Below are positions 1 to 6,594 of a stretch of DNA of 9,139 nt, piece by piece; the stretch's first letter is position 1, and each line of letters starts with the position of its first letter. The DNA lies in assembly GCA_003353825.1 (NCBI GenBank), contig PIVW01000222.1, positions 1 to 9,139 on the forward strand, read 5' to 3'. The position numbers and the translations under genes are program-made. Source of the DNA: Chloroflexota bacterium (GTDB taxonomy: Bacteria > Chloroflexota > Anaerolineae > J102). The notes beneath the pieces were generated by a model. It searched no databases. It saw only the letters and a list, made by a program, of their open reading frames with translations, and was not told the origin of the DNA.

Positions 1-31
1 TATACTGACAACGGGCATAAACTCCCATTTC

Positions 32-127
32 AATAGAACGCAGATTTCGCAGATAAGGCGGATTCTCGCAGATAAAAATCAAAAAATCCGTGTAAATCTG
101 TCGAATCAGCGTCATCAGCGTTCCATT
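32..127. repeat. Imperfect palindrome built from GCAGAT-type units
   Basis: The left arm begins AATAGAACGCAGAT at 32 and carries further CGCAGAT or GCGGAT units at about 9-10 base intervals. The right arm, ending at 127, reads on the opposite strand as AATGGAACGCTGATGACGC with the same spacing. The two arms can therefore fold into a long imperfect hairpin. It lies 148 bases downstream of the aroC stop, so it may be transcribed at the end of the aro mRNA. There is no clear T-run, so calling it a terminator would be a guess. Repeats of this look are scattered through many bacterial genomes as non-coding elements. The open frames across it are an artefact of its regular composition. Confidence 0.6.
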
Positions 128-202
128 TTGCGTTTTTCTGAAGAGTTGTTCGATGTGAAAAAATGTGACCGTGTTGAGTATATCTTTCAAGAGATCGTTG
201 AT

Positions 203-236
203 AATCGGCGTTTGTCAGCGTTATCCGCGTACTATT
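203..236. repeat. Extra single arm of the GCAGAT-type repeat
   Basis: On the minus strand this segment reads AATAGTACGCGGATAACGC and then GACAAACGCCGATT. About three quarters of its positions match the left arm at 32-64, in inverted orientation. It could be the partner of an outer, older inverted repeat spanning 32-236, or a degraded second copy. The 75 bases between it and the first palindrome (128-202) contain no recognisable gene. The whole of 1-274 is non-coding as far as I can see. Confidence 0.45.
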
Positions 237-274
237 TTTTCGTACAGTATCTAGCAATTGTTCTCGGGGAAAAC

Positions 275-1456
275 TCATTGCTCGAAACCGAAACGCCAGG
301 GAAGATCATCCATGGGGAGATCATCAAGACGTGTTTGGCGGAGATGCTCAAAGCGCGGGCGTTGTTCATCGATAGAGTCGCCGCCCAGTTTCTCTAACAG
401 GGCATCGGCCAATACAAAAGCGATCATCGCTTCGCCGACAACAACAGCGCGAGGGACAGCATTAAAGTCAGAGCGTTCGTAAGTGGTCGGTTCAGCTTTG
501 CCGGAGGCGAGATTGACCGAACGGCGCGGGTTTAGCACCGTGCTGATCGGTTTCATCGCCGCCCGCACGATTAGGGGTTGGCCGCTGCTGATGCCGCCCT
601 CTAGACCACCCGAGCGGTTTGTCTCTCGAACCAGATTACCTGCTTCATCCATGAAGATCTCGTCATGCACCTGTGAACCGAATTTTGCAGCATTAGCAAA
701 AGCCGGGCCGATCTCCACTCCCTTGATAGCATGAATCGATCCCATTGCAGCCATCAACCTGCCGGATAAACGCCTATCCCAATGCACATGGCTGCCCAGA
801 CCAGGAGGCAACTTCAACGCTACTATCTCGAATTCACCGCCCAGCGTATCCTTGTTCTGCATACACTGCCAGACTAACTGACGCATACGTTCGGCGGCTT
901 GTAGATCAGGACAGCGAAGGTCATTACCTTCCGCTCTTTGAAAGCGGTCTTGATAACTTAACGCATCGGGAAGATCGACCCGTTCAGATCCGATAGAGAT
1001 CACATAACCCTGTACTTGGATACCAAATACGCCGAGATAGCTCTTGCAGAGTGCTCCCACAGCAACACGAGCGGCCGTCTCTCTGGCGCTGGCCCGCTCA
1101 AGGGCCAACCGTAGTTCACGATAGCCGTACTTCACGGCACCGGTAAGGTCGGCATGGCCGGGTCGAGGGGTCGTCATCGGCTCGATATCACGCCTGGCCC
1201 AATTCTGCCAGTCTTTATTGACAATGGTCATGGCAATGGGTGCACCGGTGGTATTTCCGCCCATCACACCACTGGTGATACGTGCGGTATCTTGCTCGAT
1301 CTTCATGCGGCCACCAGCGCCATAGGCTTTTTGACGGCGAGCCATGTCGGTGCGCAATGCCTCGATATCGACGGGCAAGCCTGCAGGCATGCCTTCGAGG
1401 ATGGTTGTCAGTTCAGGCCCGTGGGATTCACCGGCAGTTAGAAAACGGAGGGGCAT
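275..1456 (-). CDS. aroC: Chorismate synthase
   Basis: This cytosolic enzyme converts 5-enolpyruvylshikimate-3-phosphate to chorismate by anti-1,4-elimination of phosphate, using reduced FMN. It catalyses the last common step of aromatic biosynthesis. The protein is 393 residues with all family signatures: GESHG at 9-13 (with the His used in catalysis), RPGHAD at 98-103, SARETAARVAVGA at 123-135, GGISSGQP at 287-294 and RSDFNAVPR at 328-336. I chose the ATG at 1454-1456 because family proteins start with M-x-x-R-F-L-T-A-G-E-S-H-G. The frame stays open upstream to 1573, but the extra 39 codons look non-coding and include the heptamer repeat. There is no Shine-Dalgarno sequence: the bases before ATG are a run of C. 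The gene is the last of the leftward aro cluster, 163 bases after the hydrolase gene, so it may have its own promoter, though I could not find a convincing one. Confidence 0.97.
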   Translation of the reverse strand: MPLRFLTAGESHGPELTTILEGMPAGLPVDIEALRTDMARRQKAYGAGGRMKIEQDTARITSGVMGGNTTGAPIAMTIVNKDWQNWARRDIEPMTTPRPGHADLTGAVKYGYRELRLALERASARETAARVAVGALCKSYLGVFGIQVQGYVISIGSERVDLPDALSYQDRFQRAEGNDLRCPDLQAAERMRQLVWQCMQNKDTLGGEFEIVALKLPPGLGSHVHWDRRLSGRLMAAMGSIHAIKGVEIGPAFANAAKFGSQVHDEIFMDEAGNLVRETNRSGGLEGGISSGQPLIVRAAMKPISTVLNPRRSVNLASGKAEPTTYERSDFNAVPRAVVVGEAMIAFVLADALLEKLGGDSIDEQRPRFEHLRQTRLDDLPMDDLPWRFGFEQ

Positions 1457-1476
1457 GGGGGGATTGGGGATTGGGG
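1450..1476 (+). other. Putative G-quadruplex over the aroC start codon
   Basis: The plus strand has four G tracts: 1450-1453, 1457-1462, 1466-1469 and 1473-1476. They are separated by the three-base loops CAT, ATT and ATT. This satisfies the strict pattern of four runs of at least four G with short loops, which is expected to fold very stably. The CAT loop is the complement of the aroC initiation codon. The plus strand is the template for aroC, so a folded structure would stand in the path of RNA polymerase at the start of translation. The pattern is directly visible; folding and any regulatory role are inference. Confidence 0.55.
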
Positions 1477-1479
1477 ATT
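1459..1479. repeat. Tandem heptamer GGGGATT, three copies
   Basis: Three perfect copies of GGGGATT (AATCCCC on the coding strand of aroC) sit immediately 5' of the aroC ATG, flanked by extra G bases. They resemble the short tandemly repeated heptamers of the CCCCAAT type known from filamentous cyanobacteria. Such arrays vary in copy number by replication slippage. Here each gain or loss would alter the leader of aroC but not its protein. Confidence 0.75.
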
Positions 1480-1619
1480 GGATCGTAAAATGTGTTATCC
1501 GATCTTGCTGTAACGCTACTTTGGGCTGAGAATTCAATAATTTGAGGAACTCTATTGCCATTTCAGGAAGCAAGTCGGCAAGTTATTCTGTCCTAAGTCC
1601 TTTGCGTGTGAACGGACGC

Positions 1620-2183
1620 CTATGCTAACTGAGTCAACAACTGATCGGTGGTGAGCACTGTAGCGAATTCGTCGTGCAGGCTGGCTAGAGAAATGGTGTG
1701 AATCAACTCAGCCTTATACACTTCCCCGCATTGATCCGCACGGTCGAATGTGGCAGTCGCATCTGATATGACATAGGTGTCGAAGCCGAGGTTGCCCGCC
1801 ATTCGAGCGGAGGTAGAAATGCAGTGATCGGTGGTTAGACCGGCGATCACAATAGGGTTGAATCCCTGTTGTTGCAATTGTTCCTCTAGATCAGTACCGA
1901 TAAAAGCGCTATTTACATTCTTTGTGATTAAGGCTTCACCAGCATGTGGGAGAACAGATTCCTTGAGTGCGGCGCCAGGTGCATCTGCAGCAAGGGGGGA
2001 ACCTGGTTCCAAAGAGTGGTGCTGTACAATAAATACCGGGCGATTTGAGCTTCGCCAGGCATTCAGCAAGCGCTCAATATTTGCTTCGGCTTCAAGGTTG
2101 TTGCGATGACCCCAAGCCGGATTATCGAACCCAACCTGGACATCGATGACGATCAGGGCCGTGTTAGGAGGTAATTGAGTCAT
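1620..2183 (-). CDS. Isochorismatase-family cysteine hydrolase
   Basis: This is a 187-residue cytosolic hydrolase with the catalytic triad of the isochorismatase/nicotinamidase superfamily: Asp14 in ALIVIDVQ, Lys88 in ITKNVNSAF and Cys121 in GLTTDHCISTSAR. The Thr-Thr before the Cys motif is the usual cis-peptide region. The family hydrolyses amides or vinyl ethers (nicotinamide, isochorismate, N-carbamoyl compounds, ureas). Substrate cannot be read from the sequence. True isochorismatases usually belong to siderophore clusters, which are not seen here. I place the start at the ATG ending at 2183, five bases after the aroE stop, because the conserved domain begins there. An in-frame ATG at 2240 would add 19 residues lying inside aroE. 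It is translated between aroE and aroC, so it is co-expressed with chorismate biosynthesis, but a metabolic link is unproven. Confidence 0.88.
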   Translation of the reverse strand: MTQLPPNTALIVIDVQVGFDNPAWGHRNNLEAEANIERLLNAWRSSNRPVFIVQHHSLEPGSPLAADAPGAALKESVLPHAGEALITKNVNSAFIGTDLEEQLQQQGFNPIVIAGLTTDHCISTSARMAGNLGFDTYVISDATATFDRADQCGEVYKAELIHTISLASLHDEFATVLTTDQLLTQLA

Positions 2184-2188
2184 GAGAT

Positions 2189-3022
2189 TTAGAAGAAAAC
2201 GCTGCGCATAGCGTCGATGGGAGCGGGCTGGCCTGTCCACATTTCCCAGGCCAACGCGCCCTGATGAAGGAGCATGCCCAGGCCGTTGAAAGCAAGGGCG
2301 CCACGAGACCGTGCCTGTGCCATAAACTGCGTATCAGAGGGATTATACACCAGATCATAAACGATTTGATCTTGATGAAGTGTGACATCTACAGGCCAGG
2401 GGGAGGCGTTGATCTTTGGCGACATGCCCACCGGTGTACAATTGACAATAAGGCGATAGTCATTTGCTTGCGACGACAGGGGAGAAGATAGAGGATGGAG
2501 AGGGGAAACGGGTTTGAGATAGGGACGCAGGGTGGTAACCAGCTGTTGGGCCTGTTCTAGGCGACGAGCCAAAATGTGGGTGTGAATACCTGCTGAAGCG
2601 AGAGCATAGGCCACCGCTCTGGCTGATCCTCCTGCACCAAGCAATAATACCCCACCCTCTTTCAGTTCCTCAACCGTGATGTCTAACTCAGCCAGAGCGG
2701 CCATGAATCCGGGCGCGTCTGTGTTATCTCCGAACAAATGCCCCTCTTCGCCGATGACAATGGTGTTGACCGCGCCGATGGCGCGAGCAGCGGGGCTGAG
2801 TTCATCAAGGTAAGGTATGACAGTTTGCTTGTGGGGGATGGTGACATTAGAGCCACGAAAACCGAGCGCTATCAGGCCGGTGATAGCCCGTGCTACAGCT
2901 TCCGCTCGTACGGGCATCAACGCGTACATGCCCTCTATGCCGGCTTCAGCATAGGCGGCGTTGTGTAGGGCCGGAGAACGTGAATGGCCTAGAGGCCAAC
3001 CGATCAGTCCACTAAGTAACAT
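2189..3022 (-). CDS. aroE: Shikimate dehydrogenase (NADP+)
   Basis: This enzyme reduces 3-dehydroshikimate to shikimate with NADPH. The 277 residues are the usual length. The substrate domain shows IGWPLGHSRSPALHN at 7-21 and NVTIPHK at 59-65. Lys65 and Asp102 (in GDNTD) form the catalytic pair, at the same numbers as in E. coli AroE. The cofactor domain has LGAGGSARAV at 128-137, VNCTPVGM at 193-200 and the C-terminal GLGMLLHQGALAWEMWTG helix. The usual N-R-T of the NADP-phosphate clamp is ARR here (152-154), which keeps a positive charge. A Pro/Ser/Leu-rich stretch at 171-184 (SPLHPLSSPLSSQ) comes from a polypyrimidine tract and looks like a small low-complexity insertion. The start lies 7 bases after the aroA stop, which implies co-transcription and probably translational coupling. 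No strong ribosome-binding site is present. Confidence 0.96.
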   Translation of the reverse strand: MLLSGLIGWPLGHSRSPALHNAAYAEAGIEGMYALMPVRAEAVARAITGLIALGFRGSNVTIPHKQTVIPYLDELSPAARAIGAVNTIVIGEEGHLFGDNTDAPGFMAALAELDITVEELKEGGVLLLGAGGSARAVAYALASAGIHTHILARRLEQAQQLVTTLRPYLKPVSPLHPLSSPLSSQANDYRLIVNCTPVGMSPKINASPWPVDVTLHQDQIVYDLVYNPSDTQFMAQARSRGALAFNGLGMLLHQGALAWEMWTGQPAPIDAMRSVFF

Positions 3023-3029
3023 AATGCCG

Positions 3030-4331
3030 TTAGTCCAGCGCTGCCCCCAGCCTTTCCAGGATCATTTCAAAGCCGGGAAATGAATCAGATATACAATCAC
3101 TATCTTGCACGACGGTGGCGCCATCAGCAATTAGACCGGCGATTGCCAGAGCCATGGCCAGACGATGGTCGCCAAAAGAATCGACGCGTGCGCCATGTAG
3201 GGGCGTGGGTCCATGTACGATAAAGCCATCTGCCCTCTCTTCGATATTGGCGCCCATCTTCCGCAATTCACTGACAGTGGTGGCGATGCGATCTGTCTCT
3301 TTTACTCGTAACTCGGCGGCATCCTCTACGATGGTGGAACCCTGTGCCTGTGTGGCAACCACCGCAAAAATGGGTAACTCGTCAATAAGCGTCACAATAT
3401 CTTTACCGCCGATAGTCGTCGCCTTTAACTGAGAAGATCGTACATGTAGATCTCCGGTGGGTTCTCCAACACTCTCCCCCCAATGATCCATGGTTATGTC
3501 AGCTCCCATCTCCACTAACACATCGAGCAAACCTCGACGGGTGGGATTCACCCCTACAGATGTGACAGTCAGCTGCTGGTGTCCGGACGCCACCGCAGCG
3601 GCCGCCAACAGAAATGCGGCGGAAGAGAAATCTCCCGGTACTGTGATCTCCAGAGAGTGAAGGGGGTCCTGGGGCTTTTCGGAGGTAATGATCGAACCAT
3701 GACGAACGATAGGTGCGCCCATAGCCTGTAACATGCGTTCGGTATGGTCACGCGCCGGCCCTGGTTCACGAACCACCGTCAGCCCATCTGCGAACAGGCC
3801 GGCGATGAGCAGACACGATTTAATCTGGGCACTTGCGACGGGTAGGGTATAATCGACGCCGTAGAGCTGGCCACCACGAAAGGAAAGTGGCATGAGCCGA
3901 CCTTGCTCTCGCCCAGCGATGTCAGCCTCCATCAATCGCAGGGGCTCGACCACACGACCCATTGGCCGTTTTCGAAGCTGTTCGCTACCGACAATCACGC
4001 TATGAAAGGGCTGGCCCGCCAACAAACCGGCAAGTAGTCGAGCAGTCGTGCCACTATTTACGCAATCGATAACCGTTTCTGGCTCTTGCAAACCTGTAAG
4101 ACCCCTACCATGTATGACCAATTCTCCCACATGTGGCTCCTCGACATCGACGCCAAGGGTTCTGATGGCAGTGATGGTAGCTCTGCAATCGCCACCATCC
4201 AGATAGTTACGAATCGTACTTTTTCCCTGGGCGATGGCGGCAAAAAGTAGGGCTCGATGTGTGATAGATTTATCGGCAGGGACGGCAGTTTTCCCGGCAA
4301 TTGGGCCTGCATAGACAGTAAGATTGCTCAT
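3030..4331 (-). CDS. aroA: 3-phosphoshikimate 1-carboxyvinyltransferase (EPSP synthase)
   Basis: This enzyme transfers the enolpyruvyl group of PEP to shikimate-3-phosphate, giving EPSP and phosphate. It is the target of glyphosate. The protein has 433 residues in two inside-out alpha/beta domains. Visible motifs are VPADKSITHRA at 17-27 (Lys21 binds substrate), NSGTTARLLAG at 92-102, KRPMGRVVEPL at 121-131, SAQIKS at 167-172, DELP at 317-320 (catalytic Asp317), ELRVKETDRI at 340-349, GDHRLAMA at 387-394 and SFPGF at 417-421. SAQIKS and NSGTTxRL resemble the Bacillus-type enzymes more than the E. coli type. The Gly of the NSGT motif, whose change to Ala gives glyphosate tolerance in some enzymes, is retained. 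It is the first gene of the leftward operon. Its ATG lies 6 bases downstream of a good -10 element, so its mRNA is predicted to be leaderless. Confidence 0.97.
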   Translation of the reverse strand: MSNLTVYAGPIAGKTAVPADKSITHRALLFAAIAQGKSTIRNYLDGGDCRATITAIRTLGVDVEEPHVGELVIHGRGLTGLQEPETVIDCVNSGTTARLLAGLLAGQPFHSVIVGSEQLRKRPMGRVVEPLRLMEADIAGREQGRLMPLSFRGGQLYGVDYTLPVASAQIKSCLLIAGLFADGLTVVREPGPARDHTERMLQAMGAPIVRHGSIITSEKPQDPLHSLEITVPGDFSSAAFLLAAAAVASGHQQLTVTSVGVNPTRRGLLDVLVEMGADITMDHWGESVGEPTGDLHVRSSQLKATTIGGKDIVTLIDELPIFAVVATQAQGSTIVEDAAELRVKETDRIATTVSELRKMGANIEERADGFIVHGPTPLHGARVDSFGDHRLAMALAIAGLIADGATVVQDSDCISDSFPGFEMILERLGAALD

Positions 4332-4337
4332 ACCTGA

Positions 4338-4366
4338 ACTATACCACTGTTAGCAGACTTCGCCAA
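4338..4366 (-). promoter_or_regulatory. Promoter of the aroA operon, predicted leaderless
   Basis: On the minus strand, TTGGCG (4361-4366) and TATAGT (4338-4343) are separated by 17 bases, a good sigma-70-type match. Only TCAGGT separates the -10 from the aroA ATG, so a start about 7 bases after the -10 falls on or next to the A of ATG. The placement is seen in the sequence; the transcription start is inferred. Confidence 0.65.
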
Positions 4367-4392
4367 CGGTTGCAGACTTAAATCGCTGAGAA

Positions 4393-4422
4393 TTGCTCAA
4401 GGGAAACGCCATCGCCTATAAT
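4393..4422 (+). promoter_or_regulatory. Promoter of the lipoprotein-HIT gene pair, predicted leaderless
   Basis: A consensus TATAAT lies at 4417-4422, with TTGCTC at 4393-4398 as a weak -35 (18-base spacer). The ATG at 4429 follows after 6 bases (CGTTTT), the same spacing as in the divergent aroA promoter. No Shine-Dalgarno sequence precedes the ATG, in keeping with a leaderless message. Confidence 0.65.
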
Positions 4423-4428
4423 CGTTTT

Positions 4429-5679
4429 ATGAGACGATATCTCTTTTTGTTTGCCATCACAGTGCTGGCGATCAGCTCTTGCACTGCAACTGACAGAACG
4501 CCAACGCCAACACCGGAAGCAATAACGGCGACACCTACGCCAATGCCTGACCTGGAAGTCACTCCAGAGCCTCTGGCATTACGAATCTGGCTTCCCGATA
4601 CTATCGTGCTTGATAACCCTGAGGCGATGATGGTGTTGGAAGGGACAATTTCGGAGTTTGAAGAACGCTATGGCGCCACCGTTGAAATCATCGTCAAGCC
4701 TAAAAGCGGAATAGGTGGATTGTACGACTCGTTGCTAAAAACCAAAGATGCCGCTCCTGCAGTGCTCCCCGATTTGATGGCGCTGCCGTATGATGATGCG
4801 TTCCAGGCCGGCACTAAGGGATTGTTGCAACCCCTCGATGACCTGTTGCCGGCCCAGATTTCAGAAGATCTGTACCCCTTTGCCCAAAACCTGGCGCGCG
4901 TGGAAGAGAGTTGGCTAACCCTTCCTTTTGTGGCAGATATTGAGCATTTGGCTTTTCGGGCTTCGGCACTATCTGAGCCACCGGTGAATTGGTCAGTTGT
5001 AATGGAGTCCAATGCCAGCTATGTCTTTCCGGCAGGTGGACCCGAAGCTGTGCTTCCAGATGCCCTACTACTTCACTATTTAAGTGCTGTCGAGGAGGGG
5101 AGTGATCCGATCCGCAATGAACAGGCAGTCAGGCAAACGCTGGCGTTTTACGAGGCCGCATACACTCAGGATATTGTCGATGAAGCTACCATCCAAGCCA
5201 GCAGACCACATGAAACGTGGGAACGGGCGTTGCAGGGAGAGGTCGCAATGGCTCATACAACAGCACATCTTTGGTTGAACGATCAGGAACAGGCTGCAAC
5301 ACTACATTACGGTCCCGTACCCACTGCTGATAGTTCACCCCGTTACATCGCCGATGGTCTGGCATATGTGGTTATCAGCGGCGATCCAGCCAAACAAGAG
5401 GTCTTGGCCCGTTTGTTGGAAGCCTTGATGGAGCCCGAGATGCTGGCGACTTGGAGCCAAAGCGAACGAGGCTTACCCTCCCGCCGTGCCGCCTTAGCGC
5501 TATGGCCCGCTTCGGCGTACACGGCTTTCGCAAACGAGGCACTCGAAATCGCAGACCTCCGTCCACAGTTAGTCGAAGACCTTGATTTTGTGCGTAGCCT
5601 GCATCGAGCCGTTTTGGATGTTCTATCCGGAAAGGCAGATGCCGCAACCGCCGCACAGACCGCTATCGAAACCTGGTAA
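4429..5679 (+). CDS. Extracellular solute-binding lipoprotein (ABC transporter type)
   Basis: This 416-residue protein is exported and lipid-anchored. The signal peptide has positive residues at 2-3, a hydrophobic core at 5-15 and the lipobox I-S-S-C, with Cys18 as the predicted lipidated residue. A Thr/Pro-rich linker (TPTPTPEAITATPTPMP and onward, to about residue 48) separates the anchor from the globular domain. The domain has features of family 1 sugar-type binding proteins: LRIWLPD at its start, FEERYGATVEI, an APAVLPDLMALPYDD segment, GLLQPLDDLL, and near the C-terminus VVISGDPAKQEVLARLLEALMEPE followed by LPSRRAALA. The ligand is unknown. No permease or ATPase gene is adjacent, so it either serves a transporter encoded elsewhere or acts as a surface sensor or scavenger. 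The start at 4429 is chosen from the signal peptide and promoter. A TTG at 4393 in the same frame is less likely, since it lies in the -35 region. Confidence 0.85.
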   Translation: MRRYLFLFAITVLAISSCTATDRTPTPTPEAITATPTPMPDLEVTPEPLALRIWLPDTIVLDNPEAMMVLEGTISEFEERYGATVEIIVKPKSGIGGLYDSLLKTKDAAPAVLPDLMALPYDDAFQAGTKGLLQPLDDLLPAQISEDLYPFAQNLARVEESWLTLPFVADIEHLAFRASALSEPPVNWSVVMESNASYVFPAGGPEAVLPDALLLHYLSAVEEGSDPIRNEQAVRQTLAFYEAAYTQDIVDEATIQASRPHETWERALQGEVAMAHTTAHLWLNDQEQAATLHYGPVPTADSSPRYIADGLAYVVISGDPAKQEVLARLLEALMEPEMLATWSQSERGLPSRRAALALWPASAYTAFANEALEIADLRPQLVEDLDFVRSLHRAVLDVLSGKADAATAAQTAIETW

Positions 5680-5690
5680 CCTGATCTGAT

Positions 5691-6191
5691 ATGGACAGAC
5701 TCTATACACCCTGGCGTCTACCCTACATCATGAATCCCAAACCCGCCGACTGTCCATTTTGTGATTATCTCTTGCAAGACCCCAGCCATGATTCTGAGAA
5801 TATGATGCTTGTCAGAGGGCAGCACGCCTTTATTGTACTTAATCGATTCCCTTACAGTAACGGCCATCTCATGGTATTGCCCAATGAGCATGTCAGCCAG
5901 TTGGTTGAACTTGAAGGGCACACCCAAACCGAGATCATGAGACTTACAACCTATTGCACACAGATTCTGGACAATGCATTCCATCCCCACGGTTTCAATG
6001 TAGGCATCAATTTAGGTAAGGCGGCAGGCGCGGGCATGGAAGCACACTTACACGTGCACATTGTACCCCGTTGGACCGGCGACACGAACTTTATGCCGGT
6101 CGTGGCGCAGACACGCACCTTACCGGAGTGGTTGGCGGATACCTATTCGCGTTTACTGATTTTGGTTAAAGGACATCCTTATACCTGGTGA
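5691..6191 (+). CDS. HIT-family nucleotide phosphorylase/hydrolase (Ap4A phosphorylase-like)
   Basis: A 166-residue cytosolic protein with the histidine triad HLHVHIVPRW; His119, His121 and His123 are the triad, and in this family one of them is the nucleophile that takes the nucleotidyl group. The N-terminal YTPWRLPYI (5-13), CPFC at 21-24, FPYSNGHLMVLP at 53-64, GFNVGINLGKAAGAG at 101-115 and GDTNFMPV after the triad are the marks of the bacterial group containing mycobacterial Ap4A phosphorylase. It probably acts on diadenosine polyphosphates or a related nucleotide. The exact substrate is inference. The ATG lies 11 bases after the lipoprotein stop, so the two share a transcript. There is no Shine-Dalgarno sequence, suggesting coupling or a relaxed start rule. 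The C-terminal end (LLILVKGHPYTW) diverges from the typical family tail. Confidence 0.9.
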   Translation: MDRLYTPWRLPYIMNPKPADCPFCDYLLQDPSHDSENMMLVRGQHAFIVLNRFPYSNGHLMVLPNEHVSQLVELEGHTQTEIMRLTTYCTQILDNAFHPHGFNVGINLGKAAGAGMEAHLHVHIVPRWTGDTNFMPVVAQTRTLPEWLADTYSRLLILVKGHPYTW

Positions 6192-6594
6192 TGAACAATC
6201 AGGCAATCAAGGATATGGTTACCTACCGAAATGAGCTGGGCGTCCGATAGATAGTTTTAATGGAACGCAGATGACGCAGTGTGACGCAGATTTTCGCGGA
6301 TCAGTTTCGGATAACAGCTAGTTTGTTAGTCTATCGGTTCATTATCGACGTTGGCCTTATTCCCAATTTAAAACCCAAACCTGAGATCAGTCGCAAAATC
6401 TATGAAACCGCCCGATTTCCAAATAATCATTAAGGGCGACCATTAAGCCAACTATGGCATTTAGACCACAGAATGGTCTGCCGATACTGCGACTGCGCTC
6501 AGTTCAAGCTTTCATTGATCTAGTAAATCTGCGTTGATCCGTTCGAACTGCGTTATCTGCGTTCTATTAAAAATCACTCTAGTGAGCAAGTGCC
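6192..6594. other. 403-base non-coding gap holding a repeat element
   Basis: I see no gene here. Most of the gap is taken by the inverted-repeat element at 6255-6572. Inside it, AGACCA (6463-6468) and TGGTCT (6474-6479) can form a perfect 6-bp hairpin with a 5-base loop, not followed by a T-run, so it is not a standard terminator. No clear terminator follows the HIT gene, and no strong promoter precedes the MDR gene. Confidence 0.6.
6255..6572. repeat. 318-base element with 26-bp terminal inverted repeats (GCAGAT type)
   Basis: The left end (6255-6280) begins TTTTAATGGAACGCAGATGA. The right end (6547-6572) read on the other strand begins TTTTAATAGAACGCAGATAA. They match at 24 of 26 positions, with two G/A differences. 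Further GACGCAGATTTTCGCGGAT and AACGCAGATTT units continue inward on each side. The interior, about 266 bases, has no open frame of note. Size, terminal repeats and lack of coding capacity are compatible with a MITE-like non-autonomous element, but no target-site duplication is evident. The right arm ends 22 bases before the MDR start codon. The arms are the same repeat family as those at 32-127 and 203-236. Confidence 0.6.

Noticed and set aside
32..236. CRISPR-like array
   Set aside because: Units are short, degenerate and inverted, with no constant-length spacers or cas genes.
30..278. 82-codon minus-strand frame left of aroC
   Set aside because: Its translation runs through the GCAGAT repeat palindrome, whose regular composition avoids stops; no protein family is recognisable.
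1457..1573. N-terminal extension of chorismate synthase to the ATG at 1573
   Set aside because: Family proteins begin at the MPLRFLTAGESHG segment; the extra residues are unlike the family and partly encoded by the heptamer repeat.
3848..3853. TATAAT on the plus strand inside aroA
   Set aside because: No -35 at the right distance and no gene or start codon context downstream; probably chance within coding sequence.
6462..6480. Terminator hairpin between the HIT and MDR genes
   Set aside because: The 6-bp stem lacks a following T-run and lies about 270 bases after the HIT stop, within the repeat element.
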